Source of the DNA: Amorphophallus konjac | Lineage: Eukaryota; Streptophyta; Magnoliopsida; Alismatales; Araceae | Assembly: GCA_022559845.1 (NCBI GenBank) | Contig: CM040117.1 | Coordinates: 151,036,732-151,100,731 of the forward strand | Length of the DNA: 64,000 nucleotides | Direction: 5' to 3' | Part shown: piece by piece, positions 22,628 through 33,045 of the stretch | Position numbering within the stretch: position 1 is the first letter of the stretch | Layout: each line of letters begins with the position of its first letter | The notes under the pieces: generated by a model | Told to the model about the DNA's origin: nothing | Databases searched by the model: none | What the model saw: only the letters and a program-made list of their open reading frames with translations | Position numbers and translations under genes: made by a program

Positions 22628-24051
22628 TGTCACGCCCCGAGCCTTTATTTCATCGGAAGACTAACTCGGGGAGCGCAAACAGCCGGCATGGTAAGCCTCT
22701 TGCAAGCAAGAATGATCAGAGCGCAAGACAATCACACAAAATGAATGCAATTGCATAATATTTACTAAAAATCCAACTTCATTCCATTATCAATCAAATA
22801 TACAATAACTTTTTCCACCATCTTTCACTCTACTAGACTCAAGAAATAGGAAAATTACATTGACTCCATCTAAACAATATAGACTTCCTAAGTCTTCGCT
22901 CATCTTTATTCACTCTCGGATCCGCTACTTGAACATTCTGAATCCGAACCCGACTCACTTCCGTTTCCTGAAAAAGATTGGAAATAGGTAATGAGCACAC
23001 TTGTCCAGTAGGTATCTTCGCATCAAAATGAAGGCACTATTAAAGTAATTAACATTTTTGCTCTAAAGAATAAGGTAAAATCATGCAATGCGATGATCAC
23101 ACGATTAAACCAAAGTAACCCGATAATCATGTAAGATAGAATGAGAGCAAGTATGAACTAGCAAGAATGTGACAAGAACATGATATTGGCCTTTCATGAA
23201 CAAGAATGTATCGAGAATGTACTAGCAAGCCACATAATCATCACTCTAGTATCTTTTACTTATGAGCAAGTACTTCATGAATTTCTGTGGAATATCAAGC
23301 AAGAAAGTCATGTACAAGAATCAATCATGCTGCGTCGTGTTATTAATTTTCACTTCACGAGCCGTGGATAATTCACTTATTTATAAAGAAAGTACTCCCA
23401 GCGTAATGCGACGCCAGTAGCATCATACCCCATGGTTTATAAAATAGTAGGTTTCTGACAATCAGCCGAGGGGACTAGCATAGAGCCCTTGAACACAATC
23501 AGTGCTCGATCGCATCTTCAAGTATAAATCAAGCTTTTTCCACGCATGAACTATAAAGTATGGCCAAGAATGTACAATTAAATAATTCATAATAACAATA
23601 CTCAATGAATGGATGCTTCAATATTAGAATACAAGAGTCAAAAAAAAGGACTTAAACAATGTCATGCTCATGGAAATAAATCGACAGCATAACGGTACAT
23701 TCTTTTCTCTTTCCATTATATTAAGTTTCTTGATCAATTTTATAAGTTCTAGACTATCATTAGTTCATCTAGAACCTTTGGAATATCAACCCTTGGGTCA
23801 AACCTTGGGTTAAGTACTTAAGCAATGTGACGGTCCTTTACTGGGCCGTTACATCATGTAACGCTCCAGTAGTGGGCCGTTACAATGATCCGAGTCTAGA
23901 ACAATAAAAATAGACTCAGAGAAAGGTGACAGTCATGCAATGGGCCGTTACATTATGTGACGGTCTAGGATTAGGCTGTTACATTAGTCTGAACCCCGAA
24001 TCAAGAAATCAAACTCAGATGAATGTGACGGTCTTATATTGGGCCGTCACA
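22628..24051 (-). mobile_element. Truncated 5' LTR of element C (1424 bp)
   Basis: It starts TGTCACGCCCC and follows the 3' LTR closely until GGCCGTCACAT, then switches to element B sequence. About 2.1 kb, corresponding to 19170-21275 and including the TATA box, are missing. The break lies exactly at the end of one GACGGTC hairpin. Confidence 0.85.
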
Positions 24052-24398
24052 TATCTTCTTGAAACTTTTGTTTTATTCTGAGCAAGGACTGATGTACAGA
24101 TTGCATTTATTACTTCTTAAAGGGGGGAGGATTGATGCTTGATTGTCTAACTGCCCCTGTGCCGGTTTATTTTATTCCTTTATTCAGGGGGAGCTTCATG
24201 TATGGTTGTCCTTCCTTCTTATCCAGGGAGAATAGCCTTTTTGTGCTTTCATGTAGTCAAAGGGGGAGTTGTTATATCAATCCTTTCATACCTACTTATT
24301 TTTTCTCTCAAATTAATTTCTTTTTGATGACATCAAATGGGGAGAATAGTTTGGGTCAGTGTGACTCATAGTGTTGCCATCATCAAAAAGGGGGAGAT
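24052..24398 (+). mobile_element. Non-coding internal region of element B, right part, with polypurine tract
   Basis: This is the remaining internal sequence of element B after element C. It carries GGGGAG-type purine motifs near 24188, 24228 and 24261 and ends in the polypurine tract AAAAAGGGGGAGAT (24385-24398) that abuts the 3' LTR. Confidence 0.8.
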
Positions 24399-26354
24399 TG
24401 TTGTGCCCCTGTGATTTTGATGATAGCAAATACTATGAGTCACCATGTGTCTGCATATGAAAGATGGAATGATGCTACACTAATGGGTTTGCTTGTTGCA
24501 TACCGATTTTGTAAGGCACACACTTTCAGAGGGTCCATATTGCTTTTGTAAGGCACACACTTTCAGAGGGTCCTGTCTGCACATTAGGCTAGTGTATATG
24601 TTCAGGGTCAATGCACCTCTTGGTGTAGTCTGTTGGTCTGCTAAACTCGATGCTTTAGCTCATATGCATTTTAGGGACCAAGGTCCGTGTAGACCTTATC
24701 AATGTACATTTCAAGGTCAGTGCATTCACTTATGTTCAGCACATCATGACAATGCATACTTGTGGTTCATCATACTAGGTTGCACAACAAAGTCAGTGCA
24801 TGTCACTGTTCATGTGCATCTAGGTTTGTGCATTCAAGTCGGTGTAATGAATTGGGGCGCATGCAGTCGAAGTCTGTGCACATGACTATAGCGTGCACGT
24901 TAAAGTCAGTGCACACTTGGCATGTGCAAGACCGAACTCTGTGCAATTTGGATTTCTTTCATTTACACGGTCAGTGCAAGTATACGTTGTGGTAACCAAC
25001 TCAGTGCAACTCTCGTTGCTGCAAGCACATAAATCTGTGCTAATCCAGTTGCTGCGAGCATATAAGTCAGTGCATTATTGTCATGTGTCACCACATGGTT
25101 GGTGCACATTTTCTTTGTGCACTATGCTAGCTTGTGCATATCTGCTCGTATGTCTCCAAGGTTTGTGCATCGTTTCATGTCAGTTGGGAATAGATCGGTG
25201 CATTTATCTATGTTGAGTTCATAATGTCTGGTCTGTCAAGTCTAAGTCAGTGCATTTGTTTCTCTCTACAAGGTTGTGTTAGTCGGTGCTAAGTCTAAGT
25301 CAGTCAGAACGAGTTTGTGCTGTGCAAGTATGGTATAAAAGTCTGTGCATGTTTAAGTCTAAGGAAATACTAGGTCATTGCATTCCAAGAACCGATTGCA
25401 CACATAGTCGGTGCACATTCTGTGCAAGTGAAATCAAGTCTGTGCATTCGTGCATTTCGGGCAACAAAGTCTGTGCAACTTGAGGTTTGGCATATAGGGT
25501 CGGTGCGTTGCCTGCAGTATGCACACATGTAGTCTGTACATCTCCTTGCCCTACAGCCATAATGAGTCTGTGCATACTTCTTTGTGCACACCGATGGCCT
25601 GTGCAGAACCTGCTATTGTATGCATTGAGTATGTGCATACTGAGTCTGCCCATGTGTGCTTTATGGACCGTTAAACATTTTCTTAGCAAGTCTGTGCAAT
25701 CCTGATATCTGTATGACTATCGTATATTTTGACAGGTTAACAGGTCAACTGCTCGTGATCCTTAACGAAGGCACGTGATCCAAGGTGGTTACCTTGGACA
25801 TCAAGCTGTGATGCTTAGCAGGATAGCATGCTGTGATGCCCAGCGGATGGAAAGTTGTAAGGCCCAGCTGATGTAGGCAAGCTGTGATGCCCAGCCATTC
25901 AAGCTGTGAGTTAGCAGGAATCCACACTCGGGTTGAGTGTGGGGTGGACGTAGGTCTGCGGGCAGCAGACTGAACCACCTAAAAATCCCTTGTCCATCGT
26001 GGTTTGATTGTCTATTCTGTTCCGCTAGATATATGCTTAGGCTCATTCATGATAGTCTGATCTTATATCTGGTGAGTGATTGGTTTGCACACCGTGCATT
26101 TGATTTTGATCTTGAGAGAGTAAAGTTGATTAGATGATCTGAGTCATCTCTTTAGCTTATTCAGAGTAGATCAGAAATTCAGTTGATCTGATCTTCATTC
26201 GCTATTCGAAGAAGAGCATCTGAGTCGTTCAAGACATCTGTACGTTTTTAATTCCGCATCATTGTCTAGTACTATTTTAATTGGGCAAAATTTTAAAGGG
26301 GAGATTCATTCACCCCCCTCTGAATCCGGTTTACACCATCATATAGACTCATCA
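24399..26354 (+). mobile_element. 3' LTR of element B (1956 bp, internally deleted)
   Basis: It starts TGTTGTGCCCC and ends AGACTCATCA. The junction GATCCAAGGTGGTTACC at about 25778-25794 joins the two sides of the 684-bp segment present in the 5' LTR. The GTGCA array is retained. The TATA region and GA-rich leader are gone. Confidence 0.92.
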
Positions 26355-26359
26355 CTGAG

Positions 26360-27991
26360 AAATGTAAATAAAACATGGCACAAGAATAGGAGAGAGAGTA
26401 AAGTAATGCATGTAATTGGAATCACAAGTAGACAAGATATCAAGAGTAAAGTTCAAGTAGAGAATGATCATGTGGCAAGTATTATCATGGAATTGGCTAT
26501 TTCACACCAAGTATGTACAAGTCAAGTATTTCACGTAATTCAAGTACTTCATGTATTCAAGCAAGTCAAGTAATTCATGAACTATGGAATGTCATAAATC
26601 AATCAAGTAAGTCAAACACTTCGGTGCAATGCCACACCAAGTCATTCAACTCCCATGGGCACAAGTACTTTCGGGCGCGCCCCCCAGGACTAGACCGGAC
26701 CCCATTAATGCCAGGCATTGAGATTATGGATCATAGATCCCATGTATATTTAGACATCCACATAATATGTATGGCCAAAGAATTTCAAGGTAAAGCTTAC
26801 TAAATAAAGTGCAGATCTAGCAAAAATTATCATTCAAGGTATGAGTAGTACAAGATTACAAGTAGTTGAAAGGGAAGTTCAAAAAGGATTTAAGGCATCA
26901 TGTTTAATGACATTAAGTCGATAAAAGATTGGATTGTCGGATAAGGCACAATTAGCCCTTGCAAAAAATTTCGTAAAACGGGTTTAGATCAAGTTTTTCA
27001 CTATCAGGTTTTTAGCTAGAAAACTGAGGAATTACGTCCAAGTAAGAGGTAGGACAGTAGGAGGCTCCTCAAGCATTCACGAGGACTTAATTAAGTAACC
27101 ACTTATCCACTTAAAATGTTTGCTCGTGGACCACTTTCCTTAGACACCATTCTTCTTTAAAAATCTAGCGAATTACATGACTTGTCGGAAACATAGAAAC
27201 ACGTAAATCGAACGAAAATTATTCTTGAATATTCTAACATGTTCATTTGTAAAAGGATTTCAATGAAGAAAAAGACATTGAAAAAAAGGATGTCAAGCTT
27301 TCAGATAGAGCTTAGATCAAAATGGACAGGGTCAATCATGTATAAGAATTTTATAAAAATTCGAGCATAGTTGTTTAAATAATTAACAAGAGCTTTACGA
27401 GTTCATTCACCTGGTCATTTCTTTCTCGATAGTATTTTTAAGATAAGAACATGATTTTAAAATTTAAAATTAAAGTTTTAAAATAATGCACATAAACGAA
27501 GCAAATCGGACGTGGTTACTGCGTTCAAATCACAGTCCATATGTGATCTGTGTTCTTAGATAGAAAATCAAAACTTGTTCTTACAATGAAAACTCTAATT
27601 TTTTGGACTTTAAATCTCAAAATAAGCCACAAATACATAATCATGAAAATTTGCATAGAATCAAAGTACTCATGCAAAGAAACATATATGAAGATCTAAT
27701 TAAGTTTTGCCTAAGAGAAAACCTATCTAGTGAAAGATTGAAGAGGAAGAATAATAAGAATGAAGAACACTTCGAACACTCCTCCAACTTTAAGATTTTC
27801 TCCACTCTACAACCATCACTTCTCCAATCGATTTATGCTTTGAGTAGGGAAGATCCCAGCCCTATTTATAGGCCAAGTCCCATGATTATTTTATTGCTAA
27901 TTTAATTCAAATTTTCACCTAATTTCCTATTTCATCCACCCATGTTACTATAACACCCACTTATGTTGCTAATAAATTCCAACATGTGAAT
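26360..27991 (-). mobile_element. 5' LTR of element A, piece 2
   Basis: Homology to the intact LTR resumes at AAATGTAAATAAAACATGG (compare 3757) and runs to AACATGTGAAT, where element D interrupts it. The TATA box is at 27862-27870. ORFs 26262-26573 and 27603-27905 are chance frames and have shadow partners in the intact LTR. Confidence 0.92.
27987..27991. repeat. Target-site duplication of element D (TGAAT)
   Basis: TGAAT at 27987-27991 is repeated exactly at 35455-35459. Confidence 0.92.
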
Positions 27992-28302
27992 TGATGGGGA
28001 CATCGCTTACCACTTCCCATTTCTCCAAGGGTCCCGATGCTCGCCATTGTGTTCATCTTGATTTTCTGAGTCTAGCTATGTAATTTTCACATTCTTTCTT
28101 TGAGTCTTAACCATGTAATTTTCCTTTTATTGAGTCAAGTACCTAAGTTAGTGAGCCATCTATCTAAGTCTAAGTATCATTAGGTGGCCTAGTGGGTTAA
28201 CGGGCCCACTTCAATGGGCTTGGCCCATGGGCGCCCCCTTCCCCCCTTGGTCATTTGTCAGTAGTCCAAAAGGTAAGGACTTTTTGTAAATTGAGGGTTC
28301 CC

Positions 28303-28310
28303 TATAAATA
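28303..28310 (+). promoter_or_regulatory. TATA box of the element D 5' LTR
   Basis: TATAAATA in the context GGTTCCCTATAAATAGGACC. It is repeated at 33356-33363 in the 3' LTR. Confidence 0.75.
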
Positions 28311-28379
28311 GGACCCCAATCCCTCCATGGAGAACTAATGAATGAATGAAAGTTTGAGTTAAATCTTGAAACCCCTTAT

Positions 28380-28380
<1 letters not shown>

Positions 28381-28424
<44 letters not shown>

Positions 28425-28440
28425 CTCTCTCTCTCTCTCT
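28381..28440. repeat. (CT)n microsatellite in the element D 5' LTR
   Basis: A nearly pure CT run is interrupted once by ACC. The equivalent in the 3' LTR (33434-33482) is shorter and has CACTCACT interruptions. The run begins about 75 bp downstream of the TATA box. Confidence 0.9.
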
Positions 28441-30417
28441 CAAGAAGAGGCGAACCCCCTCTCTCTCTTTTCTCTCTCTCTCCTCCCCTCTCTCTCCCAA
28501 ATTTGACCTCCCCTCTCTCTCCTCCCATTGTCACATCACCCTCCACCTCAGCCCAACCCCTCACCTCCCCAAGGTCCATTCAATTCCTCCATTACTCACC
28601 CCAAAACCCAAGTAACCTGTCACCTTCCTAGGCATCCCTTCATTCTCCAAAGCACCCATCCCACTTCCCTAGCAACCTTCCCTCTTCCCCAAGCACCCTT
28701 CCCTCTCCCCCACACACCCCCTTCACTTCCCCTAGGGGATTTGAATCCCCCTTTCCCCCCACTTGGTGCGATCCCATTACCCCCCCCTTTTGCTTTGGCC
28801 GACCACCCCACTCCCCCAAGCCCACTTGCGCCCCCATCACCCCTCCTCCTCCAAGAGAAACCACCTCCCCCCCCATCCCCTCTCACACCCCCCAAACCAC
28901 CCCTCCCACAACTACAACCAGCAACCTTCCACTCCTCCTTGCTACCCCTCCACCCCTTACCATCCCACCTCCACCAACAACCCCCCCTTTTTGCACGGCC
29001 CAGTTCGCAGGTAGCAGTTGGGACTCGACTTGCAGAACCTGCCTCGGAGTTGTTCGGAATTCTCTGGAGGTGTACCATGCATCACCGAAAAGGTCTACCA
29101 GGCGGCTTCGCAGGCGAGGTGATCCCACTCCATTCCGAGTTCTGGGTTGCCCGGGAGATCCTTTCTCCCCCGACTGCGCAGATTTGGCCCAGACTGCAAC
29201 CAGAGCCGACTTTCAGAAGCTCCTGCGGCCACACCTTGGCACCCCTTGGCAAGCCACTTGACCGGGACAATCCTCCACCAGTCCCCTATCCAACCCAGCC
29301 AGAGGGGAGTCATTTGGAGTTTGGAGATGCTTGTACCAATTTTTATACCACCAGAGCGTCATTCAGGTTAGTCAGGGCCTGTCCTGATACCTCCCTACTT
29401 CTTGGGCTGCTGTCCTCGACCCCGTCCTCCCCCGGTGCCTTTCTTTCTTGCTGATCGAAGAGGACGCGGCCACACTCGCAACCGTCCTGGTCCCGTGCCG
29501 TTCTGATCACGGGAGTACTCGGGGCGGCTTCATCTTCCCACGGTAGTAACCTGAGACCTGCTCGAACCAGAACTAGGCAGCGCTGATCCAGCACCTGCTC
29601 CGACCGGCAGCGATACTTTGAGAGCCTGGAAAAATTCAGGATCCATCCTGAGTCAGTCACCGACGTTTCGACGCTGGTCCCGTCCACTTTCGAGTCCGGG
29701 AGTGAACACAGCGGAGTCGACAGCAAGTACCTTTCAGCAGGCAGAACCGGCAGGAAGAACTCCGGAAGGGTGACCCAGCTCCGTTCGTAGTCCCTTTTCC
29801 CTCCCCGCTTGGCCGGCTTACCGCCCCTCCCTACGTGGAGGTAGTGTTTGTGTGTAAACCCATTTCCCCACCCCGAGATCCACCCTCCTGCGTGAGGTGT
29901 AGTGTGTGTACTATTTAGCAGGACTCAAGCTACATCGACGCAGTGTGCGGGGAGTCCACACTTCCCCGCTCGCCCATCGTCTCCGAATGGGGTTGGTTTC
30001 TTCAAACCAACCAGGTAAGCTCTATACATTGCTGTCCTATCAGTATTTGTTCATATAATATCCATGGAAATGCTCCGCTGATGGTGAGAGAGCGCCCGAC
30101 CCCGAAGCTCCCCCGTTTACTAGCGGTCATCGTGGGTTTGTGAGAGAGCGACCCGGTGCCCTTTTCGGCACTTAGCCAGCCCCTTGATTGTGGGCACCGT
30201 ACCCTCAGGAGGGCGACTATAGCTTTGCTGGTCCTCTACCAGCAAGGGCCTTGTTCCACTACCTCCACTTGGCAGCGCCAAGTCACCCAGGATTCGTGTG
30301 CGCAACGGTGGTTTGGCAACTTGCGTAATTCTCTACTCTTGTGCGCTGTGCTTGCTTGGTAAGTCCAAAGACCCTCGGTCTAGTTGCTGCATTCACAAAG
30401 TCTGTGTCACATCAACT

Positions 30418-30429
30418 TGGTATCAGAGC
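30418..30429 (+). promoter_or_regulatory. Primer-binding site of element D
   Basis: TGGTATCAGAGC lies 3 bp after the 5' LTR and is complementary to methionine tRNA. Confidence 0.93.
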
Positions 30430-30546
30430 AAGTTTTAGACTTGTCTCTACGAGTCTAGTCCTAGGGCATTGGCATTTGGGTCTCCCTTGCATCTCATTTT
30501 CCAACGCTCCTTGCATGACCACCCTAGGGAAACGCCCCAGGTCCCC

Positions 30547-31242
30547 ATGGACCGATTTGACGCTGTCATCAACAAACTTCATAACTGTCTAGATACCCTC
30601 ACCACCCGACTTGATCGGATTGAAGCAAAAAGGAACCACGGCCCTAGAGCTTGGTCACCTCAAGATGAATTTGGATGGGAAGCCAATGAACCCCCACTTA
30701 AGAACTATGGCCTTAGAGTCTTGCCTCCACGGGATGAGTTTGATAGGAAAAGGTTAGACTATAATCCCTATTATGACTATGAGAGGCCCCAACATTACGG
30801 GCGTGAGGAGAGACGTCCCCGGGATAACCTGGATAACCATCCCTCCAGAATGATGCGATTCTCTAGGCCTCCTAGGTTCACTCTCCGGCCGGATGATCCC
30901 AAGGACATGGGACCCCGTCCCAACCCAGCCCCACTCTTGAAGACCCCCAAACCATGTCCAAGTAGGAGTACCCCATTTCGGCCCACTAATCTTCCTCCCA
31001 CCCCTCCTCCGACAAGGGTCACCCCTAGTCAAAACATGCCCCGGCAAGAAGGGAGTTCCAATGGACCAAGTGTGGGTGAGACCACCCAGGGGAATAGACA
31101 ACAATGCTTTGAGTGTAAAGGCTTAGGACACTCCATCAATCAGTGCCCTTCACAAGAGATGTCCAACATACTGACTGAAGAAATAGTTACCCCTATCAAA
31201 GGGGAACTTGAGGAGGTCACCAAAATCCATGAGGCTCCCTAG
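30547..31242 (+). pseudogene. gag: Element D Gag fragment with zinc knuckle
   Basis: The frame is open from a TTG at 30469, but the first ATG at 30547 (MDRFDAVINKLHNC, then LTTRLDRIE) is the likely start. It begins with a short coiled coil, runs through an arginine/proline-rich segment and ends with one CCHC knuckle, CFECKGLGHSINQC, near 31104-31145. The expected capsid core (W-containing retrotransposon Gag domain) is missing, so this is a shortened Gag of about 231 codons with no internal stop. It may still be translated to supply an RNA-binding protein, but I cannot tell. Confidence 0.7.
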
Positions 31243-31277
31243 ATTGGGAAGAAGAATATGAAGCCCAATGCCAAGGG

Positions 31278-31862
31278 TTGGGTCAAGAAGGCTCATCCCT
31301 ATCCAAAGAGACCCCAGTGAGCCTAACTAGGAACATCCTCCCCCTAGAGTTGCCAGATGACCAACCAAGTCCCCCCACCCATCCCTCCATGAGAAGTGTG
31401 ATTTTAGGGGAACCCCTTATTAAGTGGCTAAAGCAAGACCTCCTCCTCCACATCATGCGCCCCTCCATGGATAACCACAACCCAACCGTGCCCACCCCAC
31501 CATTCCACACAACCTACCATTCGTTTTGCTTTGTAGGAGCCGTGAGGGACTTGATTAAGGGTACACTTAGGCAAATAGAGGTGACAAACATGTGGGCCTT
31601 AGGAGCAAGCGACATGGGGTACCTTAGTTTCTCACACCCCTCTATCGGGTCCATCACCTCCATTTACACCAAGGGTCCTCGCACGAGTAAGCTCTTATTG
31701 TTCCTACCCGAGCCTGATGAGTTTTATACCACCCCCTTGCCCTTCTACCCCTTTCCCTACCCCTCTCCCCTTTGCAAGGAGCATTGCGTTGGGGCCCACC
31801 AGGTTCATGATTTCCACTTCCCTATGTGTGCTAGGGACCCTAGGCCGATCATTTGGATTTAA
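31278..31862 (+). CDS. Unrecognised open frame in element D
   Basis: It is an open frame of 194 codons downstream of the Gag fragment, proline- and leucine-rich. I see no protease, RT or integrase motif. It may be the remnant of the Gag-protease region or filler DNA of unknown origin. Coding status is uncertain. The start codon may not be real. Confidence 0.3.
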   Translation: MGQEGSSLSKETPVSLTRNILPLELPDDQPSPPTHPSMRSVILGEPLIKWLKQDLLLHIMRPSMDNHNPTVPTPPFHTTYHSFCFVGAVRDLIKGTLRQIEVTNMWALGASDMGYLSFSHPSIGSITSIYTKGPRTSKLLLFLPEPDEFYTTPLPFYPFPYPSPLCKEHCVGAHQVHDFHFPMCARDPRPIIWI

Positions 31863-31973
31863 GCCCACCTCCACGTCACCCACCCCTTAACCCATCTTGA
31901 TCCTTTTGGCCACTTCCTATGGGCTTCAGGGTACTCATCACTTACCACCCACTCCCTCCTACCCTCACCCACC

Positions 31974-33040
31974 ATGTCAAACCTAACCCACCCATTCCAA
32001 AACTTAGCCTACACTATGAGAGCCATGACCAAGGGTGACATCCACCTAGGAAATAAGGAAGTGACCCATCCCAAGATGTCCACTTTCTGGGACCCCTTCA
32101 ACCCCCATGAGTGGAAACCCCCAAATCAACCCCCACCTAAAGATGGGACCATCTTGATAGGAATGCATGTGTCACAACATTTTGCATCATTTGGTAGGGC
32201 TAGTAAGTCAAGTCATCTCATTTGTGTCATATACACACTAGGTCCAGTGCACGACAGGTTTACATTTGGATATGCAGGTCCTCCCCCACTCATCATCCAT
32301 CTTATGCATGATAGGAGTATACATGGGAGTCCGGGTCCTCCGGCATTCACTGCACCCATACCTGATAGAACCATTTATGGATGCCCCGGTCCTCCTAAGT
32401 CAACCAAAATCAATGTAACACTTGATAGGGCTAAATTTGGTTGTCCAGGCACTCCCTTCATCCCTAGAGGATCATCATTTATGACATTGCATGGCAACCC
32501 TCACAAGCACATCAACAAGAGCAACGAGATGAACAAACAATTAGCCAACTCTCACCGCTGCCACCAAGAATTCTGGCTTGGTGATTCCGTGATGGTGAGG
32601 ACTGAGAGACTATCCTCTGAGAACGTCTCAAAACTGAGGTCTCGTGGAACAGGTCCCTTCCAGGTCCTGAGATACATCGTCGCTAATGCTTATGTGTTAG
32701 ACCTCCCTGAGGAATACAGAGTAAGCCCCACTTTCATCGTAGTTGACCTGGTGCCATGCATGGGTCCCACGGTGACACCCAGTGAGGAAATTGAGCTCAT
32801 CCCCTCCCTTGAGAGAGCACCTACCATTGAGAGAAGTCTACCAGCCCAGAGAGACCAGCATGAGCATGTTGAACGGATATTGTATGAACAGGTCACTGTC
32901 ATCTGGAGCAAAGGGTATGGGCGCTACCTCGCTTGGTGAAAGGACCATCTACCTTTGGTAGACTTGTGGGCAACCCCACCATGGCTCCCTCCGCATACGA
33001 TGGATCTTTACTTGATAGAGTTGAGTTCTCTACACCCCGG
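31974..33040 (+). pseudogene. pol: Element D: repeat-containing segment fused to integrase C-terminus and chromodomain-like tail
   Basis: The frame starts at ATG 31974 and is open to TGA at 32937-32939. Residues about 94-161 contain four copies of DRxxxGxPGPP (32253, 32310, 32364 and 32424, spaced 57, 54 and 60 bp). After HRCHQEFWLGDSVMV the sequence is a Ty3 integrase C-terminal domain, with GTGPFQVLRYIVANAYVLDL and SPTFIVVDLVP, normally contacting DNA or the chromodomain. Readable sequence continues past the TGA (WKDH...TPPWLPP) to the 3' LTR and looks like a chromodomain-type tail, with the stop at a tryptophan position. The integrase active site is absent. Confidence 0.65.
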
Positions 33041-33045
33041 GAGTA

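Larger units (their letters stand above)
17751..24051 (-). mobile_element. Element C: gag-only chromovirus relative inside element B
   Basis: The element is on the minus strand: 3' LTR 17751-21275, polypurine tract 21276-21288, gag 21350-22390, Met-tRNA primer site 22609-22620, and a 5' LTR (22628-24051) that is truncated. The internal region is only 1352 bp and holds gag alone, the arrangement called TR-GAG (terminal repeat with GAG) in plants. The left flank ends GTTCT. The right flank has no clean matching duplication because the outer part of the right LTR is missing. Confidence 0.88.
10952..26354 (+). mobile_element. Element B: gag-only Ty1/copia element (SIRE/Maximus-like)
   Basis: The element lies between TG...CA termini and a 5-bp duplication, inside the 5' LTR of element A. 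It has a 2640-bp 5' LTR, a degenerate Met-tRNA primer site, a decayed gag with five zinc knuckles, long non-coding DNA, a polypurine tract and a 1956-bp 3' LTR. No protease, integrase or reverse transcriptase is present, so it is non-autonomous. Element C (17751-24051) sits inside it. Without C it is about 9.1 kb. The SIRE/Maximus label rests on the Gag start, the GGGGAG-rich 3' region and the AAAAAGGGGGAGATTG tract. It is inference. Confidence 0.85.
27992..30414 (+). mobile_element. 5' LTR of element D (2423 bp)
   Basis: It pairs with 33046-35454. It contains a TATA box at 28303-28310, a CT microsatellite at 28381-28440 and a C-rich stretch at 28500-29000 that opens long proline-rich frames on both strands (for example 28528-29454). 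These frames are consequences of base composition and not genes. Confidence 0.92.

Noticed and set aside
28528..29454. 308-codon proline-rich ORF
   Set aside because: It lies wholly in the D LTR, duplicates at 33567-34547, and reflects C-rich composition. Antisense glycine-rich frames are equally open.
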